Below are positions 1 through 7,956 of a stretch of 64,000 nucleotides of DNA, one piece after another; the first letter of the stretch is position 1; the number at the start of each line of letters is the position of its first letter. The translations under genes and the position numbers were made by a program. The stretch comes from an uncultured Bacilli bacterium (GTDB lineage Bacteria > Bacillota_I > Bacilli_A > RF39 > UBA660), in contig CAJTZW010000001.1 of NCBI GenBank assembly GCA_910584305.1, positions 91,218 to 155,217 of the forward strand. The letters are read 5' to 3'. The notes under the pieces are model-generated. The model saw only the letters and a program-made list of their open reading frames with translations, was not told the origin of the DNA and did not search any database.

Positions 1-300
1 AGAAAACAGGCAGAAAATGTTTGTAACTTTTTAGATAAGGGCAGTTTAGTTGCTGTAGAGGGTAGATTACAAACAGGAAATTATGATGATAAAGATGGAA
101 ATAAACGTTATACAATGGATGTAGTTGGTGATAATGTTCAATTTCTAGAAAGCAAAGGGCAGGCACAAAATCGTGTAAATAGTTCTGATACTTCATATGG
201 TTATCAATCAGAACCATCTTATCCTACAATGGATGTACAGAATGATCCGTTCGCAGATTTTGGTGATAGTGTGTCAATTGATGATAATTTCCTAGATTAG
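1..300 (+). CDS. ssb: Single-stranded DNA-binding protein, C-terminal part
   Basis: The reading frame is already open at base 1, so about 99 C-terminal residues of SSB are visible and the start lies outside the window. The first half matches the end of the OB fold (GSLVAVEGRLQTGNYDDKDG followed by YTMDVVGDNVQFLE). A Gln/Asn/Ser-rich linker follows, then an acidic tip ending DDNFLD. In most SSBs the tip ends in DDDIPF and recruits partner proteins; here the aromatic residue is kept but the last residues differ. rpsR follows after 16 nt, the usual rpsF-ssb-rpsR operon. Confidence 0.95.
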   Translation, partial: RKQAENVCNFLDKGSLVAVEGRLQTGNYDDKDGNKRYTMDVVGDNVQFLESKGQAQNRVNSSDTSYGYQSEPSYPTMDVQNDPFADFGDSVSIDDNFLD

Positions 301-316
301 AAGGAGGAAAGATAAA

Positions 317-535
317 ATGGCAGAGTTTCATAGAAAAAAGAAAAGAATATGTCAAATGTGTGCAGGTAAGTCTGTAGATTATAAAGATGTTGACATTATT
401 AAAAAATATGTTAGCGCTGATCGTGGAAAGATTGTATCACGCCGTATTTCTGGAGCGTGCGCTAAACATCAAAGACATATTGCTAACGAAGTTAAGAAAG
501 CTAGATTTATGGCTTTAATTCCATTTGTTAAGTAA
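317..535 (+). CDS. rpsR: 30S ribosomal protein S18
   Basis: 72 residues, full length for S18, a platform protein of the small subunit that pairs with S6. The basic N-terminus FHRKKKRICQMC is followed by VDYKDVDIIKKYVS and the conserved RISGACAKHQRHIANEVKKA. CQMC and further cysteines fit the zinc-binding (C+) form. An AAGGAGGAAAG ribosome binding site lies just upstream and the gene ends its operon at a strong hairpin terminator that starts at its stop codon. Confidence 0.98.
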   Translation: MAEFHRKKKRICQMCAGKSVDYKDVDIIKKYVSADRGKIVSRRISGACAKHQRHIANEVKKARFMALIPFVK

Positions 536-561
536 GATTTTGGAAAACCAGAATCTTTTTT
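534..561 (+). terminator. Intrinsic terminator after rpsR
   Basis: A 10-bp stem (534-543 with 548-557, one U-G pair), AAAA loop, and a run of T. It begins inside the rpsR stop codon and closes the ssb-rpsR operon. Confidence 0.9.
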
Positions 562-562
562 C

Positions 563-591
563 TTGATAAAATGGATATATTATTGTATACT
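563..591 (+). promoter_or_regulatory. Promoter of the first prepilin gene
   Basis: TTGATA at 563-568 and TATACT at 586-591, 17 nt apart, placed between the rpsR terminator and the prepilin start. An in-frame ATG at 571 lies inside the promoter and so cannot be the start codon. Confidence 0.8.
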
Positions 592-615
592 GTGAATGAT
601 AATGGAGCTGATGAT

Positions 616-1053
616 ATGAAAAAAGGTTTTACATTGATAGAGTTGTTAGCAGTTATAATTATTTTAGCAATAATAGCTGTAATTGCAGTGCCTATTATTG
701 GAAATGTTATAGAGGATAGCAAGCTTGGCGCTATTGAAAACAGTGTGAAATTTTATGTAGGAGAGGTGGAGTCTAGTTTTTCGGAATGGGTTATTGAAGG
801 AATTCCATCAGGACTTCCGCAGGACAAAAGCGAACCTGGTTATATAACATTCAATGTTACGGATTTAGATTCAGTTTTAGAACTGAATAAGACAAAGCCG
901 ATTCGTGGAAGTGTTAAGATTGATAATAATTATAACAAAGAGAGTTATTATGGGTGTGTAGTTAATGCTGAATTGGTATATGATAATGGATATATTGCTA
1001 CTTATACATATCAAAATAACAGGGCAAATGTTTCTATAGAGAAAACTAAATAG
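616..1053 (+). CDS. Type IV prepilin-like protein
   Basis: 145 residues from ATG 616, which has GGAG 8 nt upstream. The N-terminus MKKGFTLIELLAVIIILAII is a classic class III prepilin signal: a short basic leader, cleavage after Gly4, N-methylated Phe, Glu at mature position 5 and a long hydrophobic helix. The rest is a soluble domain with one Cys. Such proteins are cut and methylated by a prepilin peptidase and assemble into pili or competence pseudopili. No peptidase, ATPase or other pilus gene is in the window. It has its own promoter and terminator, so it is a one-gene unit between two ribosomal operons. A second prepilin lies at 16322. Confidence 0.85.
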   Translation: MKKGFTLIELLAVIIILAIIAVIAVPIIGNVIEDSKLGAIENSVKFYVGEVESSFSEWVIEGIPSGLPQDKSEPGYITFNVTDLDSVLELNKTKPIRGSVKIDNNYNKESYYGCVVNAELVYDNGYIATYTYQNNRANVSIEKTK

Positions 1054-1062
1054 AGTATTTTT

Positions 1063-1098
1063 AAAAAGTGTAATGAGGAAAATATCATTACTTTTTTT
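1063..1098 (+). terminator. Intrinsic terminator after prepilin gene
   Basis: A 7-bp perfect core stem (1070-1076 with 1085-1091), extended by A/T pairs, followed by seven T. Confidence 0.85.
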
Positions 1099-1199
1099 AT
1101 AATAGATAATAAAGTATCGTTTGAAGAAATTTCTGAAATTACAGTAAAAGAAATCGTTTGCTTTATTTTCATAATTTTTCGAAAAAGTCTAAATTTCAC

Positions 1200-1228
1200 T
1201 TGCATTTCATATATTTTTATTGTATAAT
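1200..1228 (+). promoter_or_regulatory. Promoter of the S10-spc-alpha operon
   Basis: TTGCAT at 1200-1205, 17 nt, then TATAAT at 1223-1228. It is the best promoter upstream of rpsJ and leaves a leader of about 125 nt. Confidence 0.85.
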
Positions 1229-1234
1229 TTTGAA

Positions 1235-1361
1235 TGTGTGGCACGCATTGATGTGTGAGGTTGCTGATACGCCAGGTTAAGTTGTCAATGAAACAAACCC
1301 AAATATCAGGTTTTTACACGGAGCGAGTCTATACTGGATATAGGCGAAGGGAGGATACAAT
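1235..1361 (+). promoter_or_regulatory. S10 operon leader, probable ribosomal-protein-binding RNA
   Basis: About 125 nt lie between the promoter and rpsJ, with no ORF. The stretch contains short complementary blocks and phrases such as TTTTTACACGGAGCGAGTC and TATACTGGATATAG (a small hairpin) just before the GGGAGG ribosome binding site. In many Bacillota the S10 operon leader is a folded RNA thought to let a ribosomal protein (L4 in E. coli) control the operon. Location and length support that; I cannot confirm a named family by eye. Confidence 0.5.
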
Positions 1362-1670
1362 ATGTCAAAAACCAAGATTAGCATTAAGTTAAAAGCATTT
1401 GAACACAAAAGTTTAGATAGTGCTTGTGCTAAGATAGTTGAAACTGTAAAGAGAACAGGAGGAGAAATTAGTGGACCTGTACCACTTCCAACTGAAATCG
1501 AGAAAATTACAATTCTTAGAGCAGTTCACAAATATAAAGATTCACGTGAACAATTTGAGAAAAGAACACACAAAAGACTTATTGTTATCAACAATCCAAG
1601 CAAGGAGACAGTTGAGTCATTGACTCATTTGGAAATTCCAAGCGGTGTTGATATTCAAATTAAGCTATAA
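1362..1670 (+). CDS. rpsJ: 30S ribosomal protein S10
   Basis: 102 residues, full length. KISIKLKAFEHKSLD near the N-terminus, GPVPLPTEIEKITILR in the middle and THKRLIVINNPSKETVESL near the end are the family hallmarks. S10 sits in the head of the 30S subunit and, with NusB, also serves in transcription antitermination. First gene of the long operon, with GGGAGG 7-12 nt before the ATG. Confidence 0.98.
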   Translation: MSKTKISIKLKAFEHKSLDSACAKIVETVKRTGGEISGPVPLPTEIEKITILRAVHKYKDSREQFEKRTHKRLIVINNPSKETVESLTHLEIPSGVDIQIKL

Positions 1671-1688
1671 TAATAGGAGGATGAGTTT

Positions 1689-2483
1689 ATGAAAAAGGGA
1701 ATCTTAGGTCGTAAAGAAGGAATGACTCAAGTATTTACTGAATCTGGGATATTAATTCCTGTAACTGTTGTTTATGTTGAACCAAATGTGGTAACACAAA
1801 TTAAAACAAAAGAAAACGATGGTTATGAGGCAATTCAATTAGGATTCGATACAAAGAGAGAAAAGTTAGCGACAAAGGCTTCTGTTGGTATTACTAACAA
1901 GGCAAACACTACACCTAAGCGCTTCTTTAGAGAAATTAGGGGTGTAGATATTAATAATTATTCTTTGGGGCAAGAAATTTCAGTAGATATTTTCGCTCCA
2001 GGAGAAGTTGTTGATGTAACTGGAACATCTAAAGGTAAAGGGTTCCAAGGTGTTATTAAACGACATAATCAAAGCAGAGGACCTATGGGGCATGGTTCAC
2101 ATTATCACAGAGGGCCAGGGTCTATGGGAACGATGAGACCAATGCGTGTATTTAAAGGTAAAAAATTACCAGGACATATGGGAACACTTACTGTTACAAT
2201 TCAAAATCTTGAAGTTGTTATGGTAGATGTAGAAAATAATTGCATTTTAATTAAAGGAAATATTCCAGGGCCTAAAAAATCATTAGTAGTGATTCAATCA
2301 GCTGTTAAAAATCCTGATACAGTGAGGGAAGCTGAAACTATCAACACTTATGTAGTAGAAGAAAGTACACCTTTGGTAGAGGAAACTGCAAATGAAACTG
2401 CTTCAGAAGTTGCTGAAGAGGTAGTAGAAGAAACTGTTTCGGAAGTTACTGAAGAAGTAACAGAAGAAACTGTTGCAGAATAG
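1689..2483 (+). CDS. rplC: 50S ribosomal protein L3 with acidic C-terminal extension
   Basis: 264 residues; L3 is normally about 206-220. The core is complete: MKKGILGRKEGMTQVF at the start, SKGKGFQGVIKRHNQSRGP and RVFKGKKLPGHMG in the loop that reaches the peptidyl-transferase centre. After about residue 212 a tail of some 50 residues follows, made of Val/Thr/Ser and many Glu in degenerate repeats such as SEVAEEVVEETVSEVTEEV. The tail is in frame with the core and ends just before the rplD ribosome binding site. Its acidic character is unlike the rest of L3 and it probably lies on the ribosome surface or is disordered. Confidence 0.96.
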   Translation: MKKGILGRKEGMTQVFTESGILIPVTVVYVEPNVVTQIKTKENDGYEAIQLGFDTKREKLATKASVGITNKANTTPKRFFREIRGVDINNYSLGQEISVDIFAPGEVVDVTGTSKGKGFQGVIKRHNQSRGPMGHGSHYHRGPGSMGTMRPMRVFKGKKLPGHMGTLTVTIQNLEVVMVDVENNCILIKGNIPGPKKSLVVIQSAVKNPDTVREAETINTYVVEESTPLVEETANETASEVAEEVVEETVSEVTEEVTEETVAE

Positions 2484-2496
2484 GAGGCACGAATCA

Positions 2497-3120
2497 ATGA
2501 AAAAAATGTCTGTATTAAATATTAAAGGTGAAAAGGTTAATGATATTACTTTAAATGCAGAAGTTTGGGGGATTACACCAAATGATGCAGTATTATATGA
2601 TGCAATTACTCTTGCAAAAAATGCAATGAGACAAGGTACACATGAAACAAAAACACGTAGTGAAGTATCTGGTGGTGGAAGAAAACCATGGAGACAAAAA
2701 GGAACAGGACGTGCTCGTCAAGGAAGTATCCGTGCTGCTCAATGGCGTCATGGTGGAATTGTATTTGGGCCACATATGAGAAGTTACGATAAAAAGATGA
2801 ATCGTAAAGAAAGAAGACTTGCTTTAAAATCTGCTTTATCTTATAAAGCAATTGATAGTGAGTTAATTATTATTGATAAATTTGCTTTAGCAGGAGGAAA
2901 AACTAAAGAAGCAAAACAAGTTTTTGACAATTTGAAAGTAAATAAAAATATTTTGCTAGTTGTATCTGAACTTGACGAGAATACTATTTTAGCTACTCGT
3001 AATTTAGATAATGTTACTTTATTAGAAGCAAATGAGGTAAATGTTTTAGATATTGTTGCAGCGGATAGTATGATTGTTACAGAGGATGCCGTAAAAGCTA
3101 TAGAGGAGGTGCTTGTTTAA
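2497..3120 (+). CDS. rplD: 50S ribosomal protein L4
   Basis: 207 residues from ATG 2497, which has TAGGAGG 9-15 nt upstream; an earlier in-frame start at 2473 would overlap rplC and lacks a site. Family signature TKTRSEVSGGGRKPWRQKGT and GRARQGSIRAAQWRHGG forms the loop lining the exit tunnel. In E. coli L4 represses its own operon through the S10 leader, so it is the first candidate ligand for the leader here. Its stop overlaps rplW by one base. Confidence 0.97.
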   Translation: MKKMSVLNIKGEKVNDITLNAEVWGITPNDAVLYDAITLAKNAMRQGTHETKTRSEVSGGGRKPWRQKGTGRARQGSIRAAQWRHGGIVFGPHMRSYDKKMNRKERRLALKSALSYKAIDSELIIIDKFALAGGKTKEAKQVFDNLKVNKNILLVVSELDENTILATRNLDNVTLLEANEVNVLDIVAADSMIVTEDAVKAIEEVLV

Positions 3121-3401
3121 TGAGTAATTATAGAGATATTATTAAAGCACCAATCATCACTGAAAAAAGTGCTGATTTAGCACAGAATTATAATACAATT
3201 ACATTTAGTGTTGATGTAAGAGCAAATAAAACTCAAATCAAACAAGCTGTAGAAAAAATTTTTAATGTAAAAGTTGAGAGTGTGAATACAGTAAACGTTA
3301 AACCTAAGAAAAAAAGAGTTGGACGTTATGTTGGAAAAACAAATAAGGTAAAGAAAGCAATTGTTAAATTAAGTGAAGGAAGTTCAATTGAACTTAACTA
3401 A
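3120..3401 (+). CDS. rplW: 50S ribosomal protein L23
   Basis: 93 residues, full length. IIKAPIITEKSADLAQ, then TFSVDVRANKTQIKQAVEKI and NVKPKKKRVGRYVG match L23, which sits at the tunnel exit and docks SRP and trigger factor. Starts on the last base of the rplD stop, suggesting translational coupling. Confidence 0.97.
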   Translation: MSNYRDIIKAPIITEKSADLAQNYNTITFSVDVRANKTQIKQAVEKIFNVKVESVNTVNVKPKKKRVGRYVGKTNKVKKAIVKLSEGSSIELN

Positions 3402-3419
3402 TATTTAGGAGGAGAAATT

Positions 3420-4250
3420 ATGGCTATTAAGAATTTTAAACCAATGACTAATGGTACGCGTGGTATGACTAAGTTAGCTAACGAAGAAATTACTACTTCT
3501 ACTCCAGAAAAGTCATTAGTTGTAACATTAAAGAAAACAGGTGGACGTAATAACCAAGGACGTGTAACTGTTAGACATCATGGTGGTGGAGAAAAAAGAA
3601 AATACCGTATTATTGATTTTAAAAGAGATAAAGATGGTGTTGTCGGAACTGTAACCTCTATCGAATACGATCCAAATCGATCTGCTAACATTGCTTTAAT
3701 TACATATGCTGATGGAGAAAAAAGATATATTATTGCTCCAAAAGGTTTAAAAGTTGGAAATAAAGTAGAGAGTGGAGCCTCAGCGGATATTAAAGTTGGA
3801 AACTGTTTACCACTTGAAAATATTCCAGAAGGTACACTTGTACATAATGTAGAATTAAAAGCTGGAAAAGGTGGACAGATGGCTCGTTCTGCTGGATCAA
3901 GTGTTCAAATTCTAGGTCGTGAGGGAAAATATACTTTACTTCGTTTATCTAGTGGAGAGGTACGTAAGGTTTTAAGTACTTGCAGAGCTACTATTGGAGA
4001 AGTTGGAAATGCCGATCATGAACTAGTAAATGTTGGAAAAGCTGGACGTAAGAGACATATGGGAGTTCGTCCTACAGTTCGCGGTTCTGTTATGAACCCT
4101 AATGATCACCCACACGGAGGTGGAGAGGGTCGTGCACCAATTGGGCGTAAAGGACCAGTTACTCCTTGGGGTAAACCTGCATTGGGATATAAGACACGTA
4201 AAAACAAAAAAGCTTCTGATAAGTTAATTGTTCGTCGTCGTAAAAAATAG
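3420..4250 (+). CDS. rplB: 50S ribosomal protein L2
   Basis: 276 residues, full length. KFKPMTNGTRGMT-type start (here NFKPMTNGTRGMT), GRNNQGRVTVRHHGGGEKRK, and the highly conserved VRGSVMNPNDHPHGGGEGRA that carries the histidine near the peptidyl-transferase centre. Binds 23S rRNA at the subunit interface. AGGAGG 7 nt or so before the ATG. Confidence 0.98.
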   Translation: MAIKNFKPMTNGTRGMTKLANEEITTSTPEKSLVVTLKKTGGRNNQGRVTVRHHGGGEKRKYRIIDFKRDKDGVVGTVTSIEYDPNRSANIALITYADGEKRYIIAPKGLKVGNKVESGASADIKVGNCLPLENIPEGTLVHNVELKAGKGGQMARSAGSSVQILGREGKYTLLRLSSGEVRKVLSTCRATIGEVGNADHELVNVGKAGRKRHMGVRPTVRGSVMNPNDHPHGGGEGRAPIGRKGPVTPWGKPALGYKTRKNKKASDKLIVRRRKK

Positions 4251-4266
4251 TGAAAGGATGGTTTAA

Positions 4267-4533
4267 ATGGCTAGAAGTTTAAAAAAGGGACCTTTTGTTG
4301 ATGGTCACTTAATGAATAAAGTAAAGAAAGTAAACGAATCTGGAAAAAAAGAAGTAATTAAAACTTGGTCTCGCCGTTCAACAATTTATCCTGAATTTAT
4401 TGGACATACATTTGCTGTTCATAATGGTAAAGAATTTATTCCTGTTTATGTAACAGAAGATATGGTTGGACATAAATTAGGTGAATTCGTGCCAACCCGT
4501 AAATTTGGTGGACATGGCGATGACAAAAAGTAA
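4267..4533 (+). CDS. rpsS: 30S ribosomal protein S19
   Basis: 88 residues. MARSLKKGPFVDGHL, KTWSRRSTIYPEFIGHTFAV and HKLGEFVPTRKFGGH are the family motifs. S19 pairs with S13 in the head of the 30S subunit. The C-terminus ends in GHGDDKK, a little shorter than usual tails. Confidence 0.98.
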   Translation: MARSLKKGPFVDGHLMNKVKKVNESGKKEVIKTWSRRSTIYPEFIGHTFAVHNGKEFIPVYVTEDMVGHKLGEFVPTRKFGGHGDDKK

Positions 4534-4564
4534 TAAGAATTAGTTATCAGGAAGGAGGACTAAA

Positions 4565-4900
4565 ATGGAAGCAAAAGCGATTGCAAAAGGGTTAAGAATT
4601 GCACCTCGTAAAGCTCGTTTAGTTATAGATTTAATACGTGGTAAAAGCGTAGAAGAAGCTGACAAAATTTTAAAGAATATTAATAAAGAAGCAGCTAGAT
4701 TGAGTCATAAAGTACTTACATCTGCTGTTGCAAATGCTGAGAATAATCTACATTTAGATAAAGCTAATTTATATGTTAAAGAAGCATATGTAAATGAAGG
4801 TCAAACAATGAAGCGAATGAAATTTGGATCACGTGGACATGTGGATCCAATTAAGAAAAGAACAAGTCACATTACAATTGTTGTAAGTGAAAGAAATTAG
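4565..4900 (+). CDS. rplV: 50S ribosomal protein L22
   Basis: 111 residues, full length. AKGLRIAPRKARLVIDLIRG at the start and a C-terminal beta hairpin KRMKFGSRGHVDPIKKRTSH that extends into the nascent-chain tunnel, the loop where macrolide-resistance changes occur in other species. Strong GGAAGGAGG site upstream. Confidence 0.97.
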   Translation: MEAKAIAKGLRIAPRKARLVIDLIRGKSVEEADKILKNINKEAARLSHKVLTSAVANAENNLHLDKANLYVKEAYVNEGQTMKRMKFGSRGHVDPIKKRTSHITIVVSERN

Positions 4901-4917
4901 ATAAAGGAGGTAAACTG

Positions 4918-5595
4918 ATGGGTCAAAAGGTTAATCCAGTCGGACTTAGACTTGGAATCAATAAGACTTGGGAATCTAAATGGTATGCTGGTACTAAAGA
5001 TTTTTCAAGATTCTTAAATAATGATGTTAAGATTAGAAAGTTTTTATCTAAAAAATTGAAAGACGCGGCAGTTTCAAGTGTGCTTATTGAAAGAAACGCT
5101 AGTAAGACTGATGTTATCATCAATACTGCTAAACCAGGAGTTGTAATTGGTCATGGCGGAGATGAAATTGAAAAGTTAAAAAAAGAATTATCGAAATTGG
5201 TAGATGAGAATGTACAAATTTCGATTATGGAAGTTAAGAACCCAGATATTGATGCTGCTTTGGTCGCTGAAAATATTGCACATCAAATTGAAAATAGGGT
5301 GTCATTTAGAATTGCACAAAAAAGAGCAATTCGTAATGCGATGAAAGCAGGAGCAAAAGGGATTAAAACTTCTGTATCAGGACGTTTAGGTGGAGCTGAT
5401 ATGGCACGTAGCGAGGGATATACAGAAGGAAATATTCCGCTTCATACTTTAAGAGCAGATGTTGATTATGCCCATAAAGAGGCTGATACAACTTATGGTA
5501 AAATCGGTGTTAAAGTATGGATTTACAAGGGAGAAATCCTTGCCTCAAAAGATAAAGGAGGTAATGTAGATGGCACTAATACCAAAAAGAACTAA
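4918..5595 (+). CDS. rpsC: 30S ribosomal protein S3
   Basis: 225 residues. MGQKVNPVGLRLGI at the start; KH domain with GVVIGHGGDEIEKLKKEL (the GxxG loop); GIKTSVSGRLGGADMAR in the C-terminal domain. S3 lies at the mRNA entry and has helicase activity with S4/S5. The last 26 bases overlap rplP, a longer overlap than is usual for this pair. Confidence 0.98.
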   Translation: MGQKVNPVGLRLGINKTWESKWYAGTKDFSRFLNNDVKIRKFLSKKLKDAAVSSVLIERNASKTDVIINTAKPGVVIGHGGDEIEKLKKELSKLVDENVQISIMEVKNPDIDAALVAENIAHQIENRVSFRIAQKRAIRNAMKAGAKGIKTSVSGRLGGADMARSEGYTEGNIPLHTLRADVDYAHKEADTTYGKIGVKVWIYKGEILASKDKGGNVDGTNTKKN

Positions 5596-5998
5596 ATATA
5601 GGAGACCTCATAAATTACGTTATGATGGTATTGCTAAAGGAAATACTGAATTACATTTTGGTGATTATGGATTGATGGCTATGGAAGGTGCTTGGATTAC
5701 ACAACAACAAATTGAAGCAGCTCGTGTTGCCATGACTCGTTATATGAAACGTGGTGGAAAAGTATGGATTAATATTTTCCCTCACTTATCATTAACTAAA
5801 ATTCCATTAGAAACTCGTATGGGTAAAGGTAAAGGTCAACCTGAAGCCTGGGTGGCTGTTGTAAAACAAGGAAAGATTATGTTTGAAATTGCTGGTGTAA
5901 GTGAAGAGGTTGCTCGTGAAGCACTTAGACTTGCTATGCATAAACTTCCAATTAAATGTAAATTTGTTAAAAAGGAAAGTGGTGAGACTAATGAGTAA
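5570..5998 (+). CDS. rplP: 50S ribosomal protein L16
   Basis: 142 residues. MALIPKRTKYRRPHK, GDYGLMAMEGAWITQQQIEA and MGKGKGQPEAWVAVVK are characteristic; L16 contacts the A-site tRNA elbow. Start 5570 lies inside rpsC and is set by AAAGGAGG six to thirteen nt upstream, also inside rpsC. The 3' end overlaps rpmC by 8 nt. Confidence 0.97.
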   Translation: MALIPKRTKYRRPHKLRYDGIAKGNTELHFGDYGLMAMEGAWITQQQIEAARVAMTRYMKRGGKVWINIFPHLSLTKIPLETRMGKGKGQPEAWVAVVKQGKIMFEIAGVSEEVAREALRLAMHKLPIKCKFVKKESGETNE

Positions 5999-6197
5999 TC
6001 AAGATATTAGAGAATTAACAAGTGAGGAAATTCAAACTAAAATCGAAGAATATAAAGAAGAGCTATTCAATTTACGTTTTAGTCAAGCTACTGGAAATCT
6101 TGAAAAACCATCAAGAATTCGTGAACTTAGAAAATTGGTTGCACGTATGAAGACAATTTTACGCGAACGTGAATTAGAAGTTAAGGAGGGTAACTAA
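5991..6197 (+). CDS. rpmC: 50S ribosomal protein L29
   Basis: 68 residues from ATG 5991 (MSNQDIRELTSEEI). A longer in-frame reading from 5901 adds 30 residues that are only the +1 shadow of rplP. The helical hairpin with LFNLRFSQATGNLEKPSRIR is the family signature. It sits next to L23 at the tunnel exit. Confidence 0.96.
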   Translation: MSNQDIRELTSEEIQTKIEEYKEELFNLRFSQATGNLEKPSRIRELRKLVARMKTILRERELEVKEGN

Positions 6198-6454
6198 TGG
6201 AAAAATCAATTCGTGAATTAATTGGTAAAGTAGTAAGTGACAAATGTGATAAAACTATTACAGTTTTAGTTGAAACTTATAAAAAAGACCCTTTATATGG
6301 TAAGCGTGTAAAATCATCTAAAAAATATGCAGTTCATGATGAAAAGAATGAAGCTAAAGTTGGAGATACAGTGCGTATTGCCGAGACTAGACCACTATCA
6401 AAGAATAAACATTTCCGTTTAGTGGAAATTGTAGAAAAAGCAATTATTTTATAA
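6197..6454 (+). CDS. rpsQ: 30S ribosomal protein S17
   Basis: 85 residues. An OB-fold protein with LIGKVVSDKCDKTITVLVE, KKYAVHDEKNEAKVGDTVRI and ETRPLSKNKHFRLVEIVEKA. Binds 16S rRNA early in assembly. Its ATG shares one base with the rpmC stop. Confidence 0.97.
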   Translation: MEKSIRELIGKVVSDKCDKTITVLVETYKKDPLYGKRVKSSKKYAVHDEKNEAKVGDTVRIAETRPLSKNKHFRLVEIVEKAIIL

Positions 6455-6479
6455 TTGAAACTGGAAGGAGGATCAATAT

Positions 6480-6848
6480 ATGATTCAACAAGAAAGCCGT
6501 TTAAAAGTTGCTGATAACTCTGGTGCACGTGAAGTTAGTGTAATTCGTGTACTTGGTGGTAGCAAAGTTAAAACTGGAAATATTGGAGATACAGTCGTTG
6601 TAGCTGTAAAAAAAGCACTTCCTAATGGTACAGTAAAAAAAGGCAAAGTTGTTAAAGCTGTAATCGTTAGAAGTAAGTTTGGTCTTAGAAGAGAAGATGG
6701 GTCTTATATTAAATTTGATGATAATGCCTGCGTTATTATTAAAGATGATAAGAGTCCTGTAGGAACTCGTGTGTTTGGACCAGTAGCACGTGAATTACGT
6801 GATAAAGATTTTATGAAAATTGTATCACTTGCTAAAGAAGTGTTATAA
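6480..6848 (+). CDS. rplN: 50S ribosomal protein L14
   Basis: 122 residues, full length. MIQQESRLKVADNSGAREV, then GSKVKTGNIGDTVVVAVK and VFGPVARELRDKDFMKIVSL. L14 lies at the subunit interface and is the docking site of the silencing factor RsfS in other bacteria. GGAAGGAGG upstream. Confidence 0.98.
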   Translation: MIQQESRLKVADNSGAREVSVIRVLGGSKVKTGNIGDTVVVAVKKALPNGTVKKGKVVKAVIVRSKFGLRREDGSYIKFDDNACVIIKDDKSPVGTRVFGPVARELRDKDFMKIVSLAKEVL

Positions 6849-6866
6849 CTTTCGAAGGAGGATAAC

Positions 6867-7175
6867 ATGAAACTAAAAGTTGGAGATAAAGTTGTTGTTA
6901 TTTCTGGAAAAGACAAGGGTAAAGAAGGAAAAATTATCAAAACATTAAGAACTGCAAATAAAGTAGTTGTAGAAGGTGTAAATGTTGTTAAGAAACATGT
7001 AAAACCAAATGGACAAACAGCAGGAAGCATAGTTGAAATGGAAGCTGCTATAGATGCATCAAATGTTATGTTAGTTGATCCAAAAACCGGTAAGGGTACC
7101 AGAATAGGACACACTATTGATAAAAATGGTAAAAAAGTTAGAGTCGCAAAGAAATCAAACTCTACCATTGATTAA
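6867..7175 (+). CDS. rplX: 50S ribosomal protein L24
   Basis: 102 residues. KOW motif GDKVVVISGKDKGKEGKI near the start, then VEGVNVVKKHVKPN and a C-terminal GKKVRVAKKSN. L24 is an assembly initiator of the large subunit near the tunnel exit. GAAGGAGG upstream. Confidence 0.97.
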   Translation: MKLKVGDKVVVISGKDKGKEGKIIKTLRTANKVVVEGVNVVKKHVKPNGQTAGSIVEMEAAIDASNVMLVDPKTGKGTRIGHTIDKNGKKVRVAKKSNSTID

Positions 7176-7192
7176 TTGGAAGGAGGGTATAT

Positions 7193-7732
7193 ATGAACCA
7201 CCTAAAAGCAAAATATAACGAAGAAATCATACCTAGTTTAAGAGAAAAGTTTAATTATGAAAACGTTATGGACGTTCCAAAATTAGATAAAATTGTTGTC
7301 AATATGGGTGTTGGTGATGCTACTACAAATAGTAAATTACTAGAAGCAGCTATGGCTGATTTAGAGATTATTACAGGTCAAAAACCAGTAGCAACAACAG
7401 CTAAGAAAGCTATTGCAGGATTTAAGCTAAGAGCTGGTCAAGCAATTGGATGTAAAGTAACATTACGTGGGGAAAATATGTATAACTTTTTAGATAAGCT
7501 AATTCGTATTACTTTACCACGTGTAAGAGATTTTAGAGGAATATCTACAAAATCTTTTGATGGAAGAGGTAACTATACATTAGGACTTAATGAACAATTA
7601 ATTTTCTCAGAAATAGAATATGATAATGTTGTTAAAGTACGTGGTATGGATATTGTTTTTGTAACAACAGCAAAGACAAATGAAGAGGCACTTGCTCTAT
7701 TAAAAGGTTTCGGTATGCCATTTAAAAAGTAA
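7193..7732 (+). CDS. rplE: 50S ribosomal protein L5
   Basis: 179 residues, full length. YNVMDVPKLDKIVVNMGVG-like N-terminus (NVMDVPKLDKIVVNMGVGDA), TGQKPVATTAKKAIAGFKLR, and RDFRGISTKSFDGRGNYTLG. L5 binds 5S rRNA and touches P-site tRNA. Confidence 0.98.
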   Translation: MNHLKAKYNEEIIPSLREKFNYENVMDVPKLDKIVVNMGVGDATTNSKLLEAAMADLEIITGQKPVATTAKKAIAGFKLRAGQAIGCKVTLRGENMYNFLDKLIRITLPRVRDFRGISTKSFDGRGNYTLGLNEQLIFSEIEYDNVVKVRGMDIVFVTTAKTNEEALALLKGFGMPFKK

Positions 7733-7749
7733 CAATATAGGAGGATATT

Positions 7750-7935
7750 ATGGCTAAGAAAAGTATGATTGTAAAACAGTCAAGAAAACCAAAATTCAAA
7801 GTACGTGAATATACTCGTTGTGAGAGATGTGGTAGACCCCACGCAGTACTTAAAAAATATGGTATTTGCCGTATTTGCTTTAGAGAATTAGCATACCAAG
7901 GGCAAATACCAGGTGTTAAAAAATCTAGTTGGTAG
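7750..7935 (+). CDS. rpsN: 30S ribosomal protein S14, zinc-binding type
   Basis: 61 residues, the short form typical of Gram-positive bacteria. Two CxxC pairs, CERC and CRIC, in TRCERCGRPHAVLKKYGICR make a zinc ribbon. Essential for late 30S head assembly. The zinc-independent long form is not seen in the window. Confidence 0.98.
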   Translation: MAKKSMIVKQSRKPKFKVREYTRCERCGRPHAVLKKYGICRICFRELAYQGQIPGVKKSSW

Positions 7936-7956
7936 GACTGAAGGGAGGATTAAATT

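Noticed and set aside
571..615. Start of the first prepilin at ATG 571
   Set aside because: It lies inside the promoter (-35 at 563, -10 at 586) and would put 15 residues ahead of the prepilin leader; ATG 616 has a good ribosome binding site.
6704..7168. Long minus-strand ORF of 154 codons across rplN and rplX
   Set aside because: It is a shadow of two confident ribosomal genes, has no ribosome binding site and gives a low-complexity translation. The same holds for the minus-strand ORFs at 9404 and 39417.
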